Shown one piece after another: positions 26,490-35,207 of a DNA stretch of 64,000 bases. The position numbers were made by a program, and so were the translations under genes. The notes below the pieces were generated by a model. That model saw only the letters and a list, made by a program, of their open reading frames with translations. It ran no database searches and was not told where the DNA came from. How positions within the stretch are numbered: the stretch's first letter is position 1; each line of letters starts with the position of its first letter. This DNA comes from Flammeovirga yaeyamensis (GTDB lineage: Bacteria > Bacteroidota > Bacteroidia > Cytophagales > Flammeovirgaceae): the NCBI RefSeq assembly GCF_018736045.1, contig NZ_CP076133.1:1054001-1118000 (forward strand). The letters are read 5' to 3'.

Positions 26490-26939
26490 ATGCCCCAACA
26501 CGTTGCACATGATTTGTCTAGAACACTACCTTATCATGCTTTACCTAAATCGGCAAGACCATTAGATGCCTTCGATTTAAATAAATATTGCCCTTAGGTG
26601 TATGACTATAAAGTGAATGAGGATTGGTATCATTTATCTAGGTACAACGACCACCCTCAATTTATATCCACTAATAGACACATTATGCAAGGAATGTTAG
26701 ATTTGAAAATGTGCCAATGGGTGGCATCAAATAATAGTTTGGTGGGAATTTCTGAAGTAATACAGCATGATCCCTATGAAATACTCATCGCCAATAATGG
26801 ATATCAAATAAAAAGAGTAAATGTTAATAGAGGAGTTGTGAAGATTGTTAATTTAGATCAGGATATATCAAAATTAGTGATACAATCTGATGAAAATAAA
26901 CAAATCCATTGGGAAGTAAAATATGAGCATCAGTTGTAA
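26490..26939 (+). pseudogene. decayed C-terminal fragment of an alpha-galactosidase-like enzyme
   Basis: From ATG 26490 one frame runs MPQHVAHDLSRTLPYHALP ... FDLNKYCP, meets TAG at 26595-26597, and continues in the same frame as YDYKVNEDWYHLSRYN, then DHPQFISTNRHIMQGMLDL and ISEVIQHDPYEILIANNGY to TAA 26937-26939. The order (ARPLD, Y-D-Y-V ... W, then HPQ-STNRH-QG-DL and DPYE) matches the C-terminal beta domain of GH36-type enzymes from memory. About 50 residues appear missing at the RYN/DHPQ junction. It has no signal peptide or catalytic domain, and starts right at a terminator, so it is a relic. Confidence 0.5.
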
Positions 26940-27250
26940 TAATTTACTTTTTTTAGTGTATAACTTAAGAGGTTTAAGCACTTAGAATTTTTTAATAAAG
27001 AATTTGATAGAAAACAGCATAAATAAGTTTGTGTTGTTTTTTTGTTTTGTAGTCAAAGAAATTGAAATGACGATAATTTGCTATTTTGTTAATAACAATG
27101 GAAAGAAATAGACTATTAACAGCACGAATAGTGTTTAAATGGACGTAAATACTAATTTTGCTAACAAATGAAATAAATAGACAAGTAATTAAGTGTAATT
27201 GTTACCTAATTTTGAACTAAGCAAAAAGCAATTATCAACTAATACTAAGT
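26940..27250. other. 311-base leader region of the SusC operon
   Basis: It is AT-rich and without reading frames. A TAATTTTG box (27153-27160) about 90 bases before the SusC start is the only element I can point to. Confidence 0.6.
27153..27160 (+). promoter_or_regulatory. candidate -7 box of the SusC/SusD operon
   Basis: TAATTTTG fits TAnnTTTG. It would give a leader of about 85 bases before the ATG at 27251. No clear TTG -33 element is present, as is common where an activator is needed. Confidence 0.35.
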
Positions 27251-30200
27251 ATGGTGAAAGGGAATAAACTACTTTTTAAATTACTTCTTTTTATTCTATT
27301 CATAGTCTGTTCAAACGAAACTATCGCTCAGGAAGAAAGAACTATTCGTGGTATAATATACGATACAAAAGGGATTACTGTTCCTGGTGCATCTGTAGTT
27401 ATACTCGAAGAAAATAGAGGTTCGATTTCTGATATCGACGGTAAGTTTACATTAGAAAATGTAAAACCCGGAGATGTTATTAAAGTCACTTTTATTGGTT
27501 ACGAAAGTTACCAAATGAGGATTAAGGATGGAATGAAAGAAGAGGTGAAAATTTACCTCAAAGAAAAAATCCAAAAACTGGATGAAATTGTTGTCATCGG
27601 TTTTGGTGAGCAACGTAAAGAAGACCTGACAGGTTCTGTAGGTCGAGTATCTGGTAAAGAAGTCGAGAGATCGGTAAATGCCTCTTTCGAAAACGAATTA
27701 CAAGGTCGTATGGCGGGTGTGCGTGTGGTAACCAATAGTGGTCAGCCCGGAGCATCTTCTTCGATTAGTATTCGTGGTGTTAACTCAATTGGTGGTAACA
27801 ACCAACCTTTGTATGTGATCGATGGTGTACCAATGATGACAGACGACAACATGGGGTTTGCTCAGGAAGGAGGAGCTGGACAATCCGCTCTTGCAGACAT
27901 TAACCCAGCAGACATTGCATCGATTGAAGTATTAAAAGATGCTTCTTCTACCGCGATCTACGGTGCAATGGGTTCTAATGGAGTTATCTTGATCACGACA
28001 AAGAAAGGTGATCTTGGAAAGGTGAAAACCCAAGTAAGTTCTAAGTATGGTGTGCAAAGGTTAAATAGGAATTTATTTATTCCTGTTCTAGATTCAAAAA
28101 CGTTTCTTGATATGCGTAAGGAGATCGGACGAGGAAGAGAAGATTACAATCCAGACTCCTTAACTTCTACAAATTGGCAAGATATCTTATACAAAGATGG
28201 ATCTATCTTCGATTTAAATGCTTCCGTGTCTGGAGGTAATCAGAAGTTTAACTTTATGGCATCCACGAACTATTATACCTCAGATGGTATCATTGAAAAC
28301 TCAGGCTTCGACCGTATGTCGTTTAGAACGAACTTTTCTGCTGAATTAAGTAAAAAAGTGAGAATTTGGGCGAATGTATATGTATCACAATCATCATCTG
28401 GACAAGTAAACACAGGTACCGGATTTGATGCAGCAAAAGGTCAAGGTAGTGTAGTAATGCAAGCTATCCGAGCACAACCAACCATGAACCCAGACGGTAC
28501 TTCTATCATTGACAATTCAAATAATTTAGAGTTAAGAAACTCTCCAACCCAATTGGCTGAAGAAAATATTATGCGTAATGCAAATGATATGATGACAAGT
28601 AGTTTAACGATGCAATATAAAATCAATAACAACTTCACATATCAAGCAAGAGGAGGTTTTAACTCGGGTACAAGAGAAAATAATTTTTACAGATCTAGTG
28701 TTTTAAATACTGTAGATGATACAAAAGGTTGGGCAAGAAGAAGATTTTCAGCCTATAACAACTGGAATGTAGATACAGATATGACCCATTATAAAAAGTG
28801 GGGAAAATTTGATGCAAGAACAATGGTGATGGCTTCAGCTAGATTTAGTGGAAATGAGTGGATGCAAATGGAAGCATCGAACTTTCCATCGGATGAAATG
28901 CTTTGGCATAATATGGGCGCCGGATTATTACAATTACCAAGTTCAAGTGGTTACGAACAAAGAACAATGTTGAGTTTAACTGCGAGATCTATTATGAGTT
29001 ATGATAATCGTTATTTCTTAACCGCATCAGTTCGACATGATGGTGCTTCACAGTTCTCTGAAGGAAACAAATGGGCGACTTTCCCGGCTGCAGCTTTATC
29101 TTGGAAATTGAACAACGAACAATTCCTTAAAGATGTACAGCAACTTAATCTATTAAAGTTTAGATTGAGTTATGGTGCCAATGGTAACCCTGCCAACAGA
29201 GTAGGACGATCACTTTCTATTTTCTCCAATCAAAATGCTGTATTAGGTCATGATAAAAGTAGATACAGTGTATTTAGAGAAGCATTCTTTAGAAATGATC
29301 AGCTGAAGTGGGAGCTGACAAAAGAGCTAAACTTAGGTTTTGATGCAAGTGCATTTAATAACAGAATAGAGGTGACAGCTGATTATTATGTGAAAAATAC
29401 AAATGATCTTTTGTTAGAAACTAACGTTCCTGCTTACACAGGTTTTAATACTGGATTGGTGAATATTGGCTCCCTTCAAAACAAAGGTTTCGAAGTAGCA
29501 TTGACAACCACCAATATTGAAAAAAATGATTTCACTTGGATTACAAGAGGTGTATTTACAAGAGCAAAAACTTGGATTACATCTTTGAGAACTGATACAT
29601 TAAATGCGGGTTATATGAATCCTTGGAACGGTGGTGATGCTACACAGCAACTAATTGCAGGCAGAGAATTAGGTACATTCTGGGGATACAAAGCAGATAG
29701 AATTTATCAATACGAAGATTTTAGAGAATTCAGAGGGTTATCTACAGAAGAAGCCGCTGTGAAATTCAGAAATGATTTAAAGAATGCAGGTTATCAATAT
29801 GCTAGATTAGGATACACTCCATGGAAAGAAAATGAGGTGGGACAAGCCCTTTATCCAGGTCAACAAAAATATGTGGACCAAAATGGAGATGGGAAAATCG
29901 ATGCCAACGATAAAATGGTCATAGGCACCGCCCAACCAGATTTTGTTTGGTCACTAGAAAATAGGTTTGAATATAAAAACTTATCTCTTAGCATCTTCTT
30001 TATGGGTGAACACGGGAGAAGTATGGCGAACTTAACCATGTGGCGACTTGGGTTTATGAACGGAATTGGAAACGTGACTCAAGAAATCTACGATAGAAGG
30101 TGGACTCCAGAAAATCCGAATAATCATACGCATGTAGCTTTGTTGGATAATAGCGCAACCAATCTTCCTTTTAGTGACATAGTTATTGAAGATGCCTCAT

Positions 30201-30424
30201 TTATTCGATTAAAAAGAATTGATTTGATGTACCGCTTCAACTTGAAATCGATTACCGGTAACGTATCATTTGCTGTAACAGATCTGTATACATGGACCAA
30301 TTACAGTGGATACAATCCGGATGTTTCATTAACAGGTCACAATGCTTTAAAGATGGGACACGATTATGGTGTATATCCGTTGCCGACTTCATATACTATT
30401 GGTTTGAACCTTACTTTTAATTAA
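27251..30424 (+). CDS. SusC/RagA-type TonB-linked outer-membrane transporter
   Basis: The protein has 1057 residues. Signal peptide 1-26 (ending TIAQ) is followed by a carboxypeptidase-regulatory-like domain (about 30-110; GIIYDTKGITVPGASVVI). The plug domain (about 115-250) carries SusC hallmarks: VVIGFGEQRKEDLTGSV, SIRGVNSIGGNNQPLYVIDG and VLKDASSTAIYGAMGSNGV. A beta-barrel runs to the terminal Asn (IGLNLTFN). It imports oligosaccharides across the outer membrane with the SusD protein encoded three bases downstream. It is the transport core of the main polysaccharide locus, and the length is typical. Confidence 0.95.
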   Translation: MVKGNKLLFKLLLFILFIVCSNETIAQEERTIRGIIYDTKGITVPGASVVILEENRGSISDIDGKFTLENVKPGDVIKVTFIGYESYQMRIKDGMKEEVKIYLKEKIQKLDEIVVIGFGEQRKEDLTGSVGRVSGKEVERSVNASFENELQGRMAGVRVVTNSGQPGASSSISIRGVNSIGGNNQPLYVIDGVPMMTDDNMGFAQEGGAGQSALADINPADIASIEVLKDASSTAIYGAMGSNGVILITTKKGDLGKVKTQVSSKYGVQRLNRNLFIPVLDSKTFLDMRKEIGRGREDYNPDSLTSTNWQDILYKDGSIFDLNASVSGGNQKFNFMASTNYYTSDGIIENSGFDRMSFRTNFSAELSKKVRIWANVYVSQSSSGQVNTGTGFDAAKGQGSVVMQAIRAQPTMNPDGTSIIDNSNNLELRNSPTQLAEENIMRNANDMMTSSLTMQYKINNNFTYQARGGFNSGTRENNFYRSSVLNTVDDTKGWARRRFSAYNNWNVDTDMTHYKKWGKFDARTMVMASARFSGNEWMQMEASNFPSDEMLWHNMGAGLLQLPSSSGYEQRTMLSLTARSIMSYDNRYFLTASVRHDGASQFSEGNKWATFPAAALSWKLNNEQFLKDVQQLNLLKFRLSYGANGNPANRVGRSLSIFSNQNAVLGHDKSRYSVFREAFFRNDQLKWELTKELNLGFDASAFNNRIEVTADYYVKNTNDLLLETNVPAYTGFNTGLVNIGSLQNKGFEVALTTTNIEKNDFTWITRGVFTRAKTWITSLRTDTLNAGYMNPWNGGDATQQLIAGRELGTFWGYKADRIYQYEDFREFRGLSTEEAAVKFRNDLKNAGYQYARLGYTPWKENEVGQALYPGQQKYVDQNGDGKIDANDKMVIGTAQPDFVWSLENRFEYKNLSLSIFFMGEHGRSMANLTMWRLGFMNGIGNVTQEIYDRRWTPENPNNHTHVALLDNSATNLPFSDIVIEDASFIRLKRIDLMYRFNLKSITGNVSFAVTDLYTWTNYSGYNPDVSLTGHNALKMGHDYGVYPLPTSYTIGLNLTFN

Positions 30425-30427
30425 GAA

Positions 30428-32080
30428 ATGAATTATCAAAAATATATTTATATAGCTTTAATCACTCTATTGAGTTGCTTATCGGGTTGTTCAGTCTTTT
30501 TAAAAGAAGACCCTAAAGGGTACCTCACAGAGCAAGATTTCCCTCATACGTATGAAGGAGCAGTAAGCTTAGCATTAGCTCCGTATGAGAACTGGGTGAA
30601 TGGTGGGTTTATCTATGGAAGATTCTTTTTACTATGGGACTCAGGGACAGATGATATGAGCCCAATCGGTAGAGCGAATGATCCTATTATTAGACCGTTT
30701 GTATTACACAACTTAACTTCTGATGAGCAGTTTTCTTATACTGCGGTTTGGACTCCACTTTGGAAAGGTGTTGCCGATTGTAATAGAGCCATTGATATTA
30801 TCTCTCGCATGGAAGTAGGTGATATTACCCCTGAACAAAAGACAGAAGTAATTGGTGAAATAAGAGTACAACGTGCTTTATACTACTATCATTTGGTAAG
30901 AATGTGGGGCGATTTACCGTTTGTTGATCGACCTCTTAACCAAATGAATGAGTTAGAGAATGATAAGATAGAAAGAGTAAGTGCATTAAAAATTTACGAA
31001 GATCTTATTATACCTGATTTAGAATATGGTTACGAATATTGTCCAGATTTTTATCCTTCTTCTTTTGCAGGCAGAATGACAAAAACATCTGCGGCGGTCT
31101 TATTATCTGATGTATGTTTGACTATGGCAGGTTGGAGATATACTTCTCAAGGAAATTTATTAAAAGGAGATAATGCCTATTTAAAATTAGCAGAGGAATG
31201 GGCATTAAAAGCTTTAAATAATAAAGGTGGATTTGATCTTTACACTGTAGATGATACCAACCAAGGTGATGCTGCTTGGTTACCCTGGAGAAACCCTTTC
31301 TCTAAAGAATCAGTGGTTGAATTCGGTAACATGTCTGGTTTTGGAACTGGACAACAAGGTGAAGGTCTAACTGTAGTTACAGATGCAATGTTTTTAGGTG
31401 GAACTGATTTTTGGGGAATAAATGTTCCACAATACGAAGGAGCAGCTCGTGGTCTTTACATTCCAACTCCTGATTTATGGAGAGCATTTGAGGAAGGAGA
31501 TCAACGCAAAACACATACTATGTTGATAAAAACGCTGAAAGCTAATGGTGATTCTGCTTATAGCATTCCATTGTATCATAAACTATTGGATCCTAAAATT
31601 TATAAAGGAGAAAGTGGTTTTCAACATAGTGATGGTGATAACAACATAGTGCTCTATAGAATTGCCGATGCTATTTTAAATTATGCAGAAGCTTCTAACG
31701 AAATCAATGGACCAACTGCTGAAGCAATTTTTCAGATCAATAGATTAAGAACTCGTGCTGGACTTACAGCCTTAGTGGCAAGCGACTTGGATCAAGATTC
31801 TTTCCGCGATGCTATTTGGCAAGAAAGAAGAGTTGAACTTAATGGAGAAGGGAAAAGAAAATTCGATCTCATTAGAACGAATCGCTTAAAGCAATTGGCT
31901 GATGGAAGAGATTTATATTATCATTCATCTGACAACCCAGAGTGGAAAGGAAACGGCGAAAGAGAAAATATTCTCATTAACTTTGTGTGTTTGCCTTATC
32001 CTCAGCACGAATATTTATGGCCTATTCCAAGACCAGAAATGACCTTACACCCTAATTGGAAACAAAATTACGGTTACTAA
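30428..32080 (+). CDS. SusD/RagB-type surface glycan-binding lipoprotein
   Basis: The 550-residue lipoprotein has a leader with lipobox LSGC (Cys about 21), then KEDPKGYLTEQDFPHTYEG, the standard SusD opening. The TPR-like helical region is seen in AVWTPLWKGVADCNRAID and RVQRALYYYHLVRMWGDLPFV. The SusD C-terminal part has LYRIADAILNYAEASNEI, FQINRLRTRAGL and WQERRVELNGEGKRKFDLIR, ending LWPIPRPEMTLHPNWKQN. It caps the SusC transporter and binds the glycan at the cell surface. It is followed after one base by the next lipoprotein. Confidence 0.95.
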   Translation: MNYQKYIYIALITLLSCLSGCSVFLKEDPKGYLTEQDFPHTYEGAVSLALAPYENWVNGGFIYGRFFLLWDSGTDDMSPIGRANDPIIRPFVLHNLTSDEQFSYTAVWTPLWKGVADCNRAIDIISRMEVGDITPEQKTEVIGEIRVQRALYYYHLVRMWGDLPFVDRPLNQMNELENDKIERVSALKIYEDLIIPDLEYGYEYCPDFYPSSFAGRMTKTSAAVLLSDVCLTMAGWRYTSQGNLLKGDNAYLKLAEEWALKALNNKGGFDLYTVDDTNQGDAAWLPWRNPFSKESVVEFGNMSGFGTGQQGEGLTVVTDAMFLGGTDFWGINVPQYEGAARGLYIPTPDLWRAFEEGDQRKTHTMLIKTLKANGDSAYSIPLYHKLLDPKIYKGESGFQHSDGDNNIVLYRIADAILNYAEASNEINGPTAEAIFQINRLRTRAGLTALVASDLDQDSFRDAIWQERRVELNGEGKRKFDLIRTNRLKQLADGRDLYYHSSDNPEWKGNGERENILINFVCLPYPQHEYLWPIPRPEMTLHPNWKQNYGY

Positions 32081-32081
32081 T

Positions 32082-33722
32082 ATGAGACAAAAAATGAAAA
32101 ATATTATCAGTGTAAATATTCTATTGGTGCTCTTTTTCTTTGGATGTACTCAAACCGAAGAGGAAGCTATAAAACAAGAACCAAACGGAATTAGTATAAG
32201 TCCTTGGGAAGTTCCTGTATCTTTAAAATCCCAAGATACACTACAATTCATGGCCTATCATAAACCCGATTTTGAGGAAGCAACAGACATGATTTGGACA
32301 GTGGAATCTCCAAATGATGCCATTACAGTCGACGAATCAACTGGTCTCGTACATACACAAAACGATGGTTGGGCAATGCTTGTGGCTAGATCGGCAACAA
32401 GTCCTATTTCAGATACTTCCTATGTAGTCGTAAGTAATAAACTGGCTTCTGTAGATTTTATTGAACCTGTTGAAGTGGAGGTTGAAGGAGTTATTGGACA
32501 AACAAAACAAGTGTATGCTTTTACCACTCCGTACAATGTCTCTGATATGGGATTAATTTGGTATGAAGCCGATGAACCAGAAAAAATCACTGTCACTCGA
32601 GATGGTAAAGTAACTCCAAAAGTTCCAGGCTTAACTTATGTTTTGGCTCATACTATAAGAACTGAGGATAGAGAAAGAATCTCAACAGCCATTCGATTTG
32701 ATGTTCAGCCAACCATAGCGGTAGAAGAGATTGTTTTTGCAGAAGAACAATTTGAGAAAACTGTTACAGAAGTATTCGATCTTGATTTTTCTGTACTTCC
32801 TGAAAACGCCAATGATACCATCTTTACGTACCATGTAGCAGACACGACAGTTATAGGTATACATCCTGAAACAGGACAATTGGTGGGTAAAAAATTAGGG
32901 TCGACTTATGTTTTTGTATCCAACGGTCAAATGCACTCTGATCCTATCAAAGTAATTGTAGAAGAACCAATTTTGGCAGAAGGAGTGACATTAACCAACC
33001 CTCATGGACCAATTCAATTTATTGGTCAGACTGTTAAGTTAGTCCCTGAATTTAGACCAGAAGATACTTTTGATAAAACAGGAGCTTGGACGTCTTCAGA
33101 TCAATCAATTCTTATGGTTGATCAAGAAGGAAATGTAACATCAGTAAGTGATGGCGTAGCAAATGTTCACTTTGTATCGAATGATGGAGGCTTTGAATCA
33201 GATATTGATGTTGAAGTGAAGACTAGATTAGATTATATCATAGATGGAAATATTAATCCTGAAATTATTACAGAAATGCAGAATTTCAGAACATCAACAT
33301 CCATTGCTATTACTTCTGATCGAAATGGTAACGATAAGGAGATGTTGAAAGTAGTGAAGAATGGTGCTCACGAATCGAAGCAGATCCTATTCTTAAATGG
33401 CAATATTCATAAAGACTACCAATTAGAATATTCTGTTTGGGTAAAATTAGAAACACCAGAAATCGAATTGGAGAAATATGATATTGCACTAAGAATCACA
33501 AACAATGCGGAGAACATCAGATATGATAAAGTGATTCCTGTAGACAATTCGGTATATGAGAAATGGGTGCAATATACTTTCAATTTCGACGATGTTCTTT
33601 TTGATCCTCAAGATTTTGGCCGAATAGAATTGATCTTCCAATACGGTGATCAAAGAGACGAAGGAATTGGCAAAGTATATTATGTCGATGAATTCAAAGG
33701 ACCTGGTTTAGACCAAGACTAG
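32082..33722 (+). CDS. surface lipoprotein with Ig-like repeats and a jelly-roll module
   Basis: The 546-residue lipoprotein could start at 32082 or at a second ATG at 32094. Lipobox FFGC (Cys about 22) is followed by bacterial Ig-like (BIG2-type) domains over about residues 30-375, with WTVESPNDAITVDESTGLV and WTSSDQSILMVDQEGNVTSV as clear BIG2 cores. A C-terminal jelly-roll module (about 381-546) ends YYVDEFKGPGL. The third position in a susC-susD operon is where surface glycan-binding proteins (SusE/SusF or SGBP) are encoded. I infer the jelly-roll binds the polymer and the Ig domains act as a spacer. Confidence 0.75.
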   Translation: MRQKMKNIISVNILLVLFFFGCTQTEEEAIKQEPNGISISPWEVPVSLKSQDTLQFMAYHKPDFEEATDMIWTVESPNDAITVDESTGLVHTQNDGWAMLVARSATSPISDTSYVVVSNKLASVDFIEPVEVEVEGVIGQTKQVYAFTTPYNVSDMGLIWYEADEPEKITVTRDGKVTPKVPGLTYVLAHTIRTEDRERISTAIRFDVQPTIAVEEIVFAEEQFEKTVTEVFDLDFSVLPENANDTIFTYHVADTTVIGIHPETGQLVGKKLGSTYVFVSNGQMHSDPIKVIVEEPILAEGVTLTNPHGPIQFIGQTVKLVPEFRPEDTFDKTGAWTSSDQSILMVDQEGNVTSVSDGVANVHFVSNDGGFESDIDVEVKTRLDYIIDGNINPEIITEMQNFRTSTSIAITSDRNGNDKEMLKVVKNGAHESKQILFLNGNIHKDYQLEYSVWVKLETPEIELEKYDIALRITNNAENIRYDKVIPVDNSVYEKWVQYTFNFDDVLFDPQDFGRIELIFQYGDQRDEGIGKVYYVDEFKGPGLDQD

Positions 33723-33737
33723 AAATTCCATTGGGTA

Positions 33738-33768
33738 TGTAGGGACGTTACACTGTAACGTCCTTACA
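33738..33768. repeat. 31-base interspersed palindrome, copy 1
   Basis: Arms TGTAGGGACGTTAC and GTAACGTCCTTACA around ACT, with one mismatch, 15 bases after the stop of the SusD-linked lipoprotein. A near-identical palindrome lies at 42441-42470. No T run follows, so it is probably a REP-like unit that may also stabilise or end mRNA. Confidence 0.6.
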
Positions 33769-33863
33769 AACCCTTTGATAAAACCTCTTGCAAATTTTCG
33801 TACAAGATTTTTTAAGTATAAAACCATTGATCAATCATTTTTTTAAAATCAAATTTTATCTAA

Positions 33864-35192
33864 ATGAAAAGAACGCTTACACTCTTTATTTTAATTCTAC
33901 TATCCATTTTTGGTTTTGAGGTTCAAGCTCAAATACAAGTTTTTGGTACTGATGGATTAATGGATCGACCCACTACTTGGGGTGCTTCTTCTGATGTCTT
34001 AAAATCATTCAAAGGCAAAGAAAAAGTGGTGCATTTAAAACGAAATCAAATAGCCTATGGAGGCGTATTGTTTGATACTTACTTAACATTTGATTTCTCT
34101 AAATCGAATACGGTAAGCTTTGAAGCCTATTACCCGACACCATCAAAAAAATTGGATGAGTATACATTAATGTTCGGTGTAAGAGTGAAAGGTGATCAGG
34201 GGGAACATCAAGTGTTACATAAGTTTGCAGTCAAATCATTTGATCAATGGGAGAAATATACGTTCACCATAGACCCTGATGATGGAATCGATTATCAATC
34301 GGTAGCTCTAATTATGCAGCCTGGAAGTAAGAATGGGGAAGGCGATGGTTTAGAAATGTATTTAACGAATGTGGAAATACCCGGTATTTCAGCGGATGAT
34401 ATCAAAGTGAATATCACCACAAATATGGAAGGAAATCAGATTTTACTTCAGAAGTATACGTCGCCTAACATTGTGTCTAAACTAAAAAAGCCTGTTTTTA
34501 AGGTGATTAAAAATGGATACAAAGTATTGGAGATTGCCTCTGTTAAAGCAGATGATGATCAAGTAGTGATTCAATTAGAATTGACGATTGGTCCTAATGA
34601 TGATATCAAATTGTCTTTTGAAAAAGGGAGTATTTATGATGAAGCAGGACATACCCTAAAGTACTTTAAATATCAAGATGTAAAGAATAAAGTTCCTGTA
34701 ACATATGACGTTTACACTGATTTTGGTTTAGCCAACAAATATCTGAACGGTCGCTACAGTGGTTACCGTGCAGATTTGCTGACAGTCACCGATCCAAAGT
34801 ATAAAAATGGAAAAGTATTACAGGTAAAGAGTACGGAATTAAAGAGTTGTGCCGTTTTATTTCATCTTACAGAGCAGATAGACATCACTAAAGAGAAAAT
34901 ATTTAAGGTGAAAGTGTTTGTTCCATCGCCTAAAGAAGGTGTAGAAAAAGTAAAACTAGACCTTTGTTTTCGTCAAGATCAAAAGGCCGATAATCAGTTG
35001 GTCAAACAAGAAGTGATAAGCACGTTCGACAAATGGGTAGAACTTGTTTATGATTTCAATGGGGAACAGCCCGAGCAAAAAATATACAATTCAATCTGTA
35101 TTTCTTTTAACCCCGACCCTATGTCGGAATACAAAAAACAACTCTCTTTTTACTTAAAGGAACTACAAGGTCCCATAAAAACAATTAACTAA
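33864..35192 (+). CDS. secreted two-module glycan-binding-like protein
   Basis: The 442-residue protein has signal peptide 1-22 (ending VQAQ). Jelly-roll module 1 (about 23-175) ends YLTNVEIPGI. An Ig/SwmB-like domain (about 178-275) contains NITTNMEGNQILLQ and SIYDEAGHTLKYF. Jelly-roll module 2 (about 280-442) ends YLKELQGPIK. There is no catalytic motif and no T9SS domain, so it is probably periplasmic or surface-held by partners. The modules match those of the neighbouring genes at 32082 and 35208. It is 15 bases before the next gene. Confidence 0.65.
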   Translation: MKRTLTLFILILLSIFGFEVQAQIQVFGTDGLMDRPTTWGASSDVLKSFKGKEKVVHLKRNQIAYGGVLFDTYLTFDFSKSNTVSFEAYYPTPSKKLDEYTLMFGVRVKGDQGEHQVLHKFAVKSFDQWEKYTFTIDPDDGIDYQSVALIMQPGSKNGEGDGLEMYLTNVEIPGISADDIKVNITTNMEGNQILLQKYTSPNIVSKLKKPVFKVIKNGYKVLEIASVKADDDQVVIQLELTIGPNDDIKLSFEKGSIYDEAGHTLKYFKYQDVKNKVPVTYDVYTDFGLANKYLNGRYSGYRADLLTVTDPKYKNGKVLQVKSTELKSCAVLFHLTEQIDITKEKIFKVKVFVPSPKEGVEKVKLDLCFRQDQKADNQLVKQEVISTFDKWVELVYDFNGEQPEQKIYNSICISFNPDPMSEYKKQLSFYLKELQGPIKTIN

Positions 35193-35207
35193 AATAACAG
35201 AATCGAA

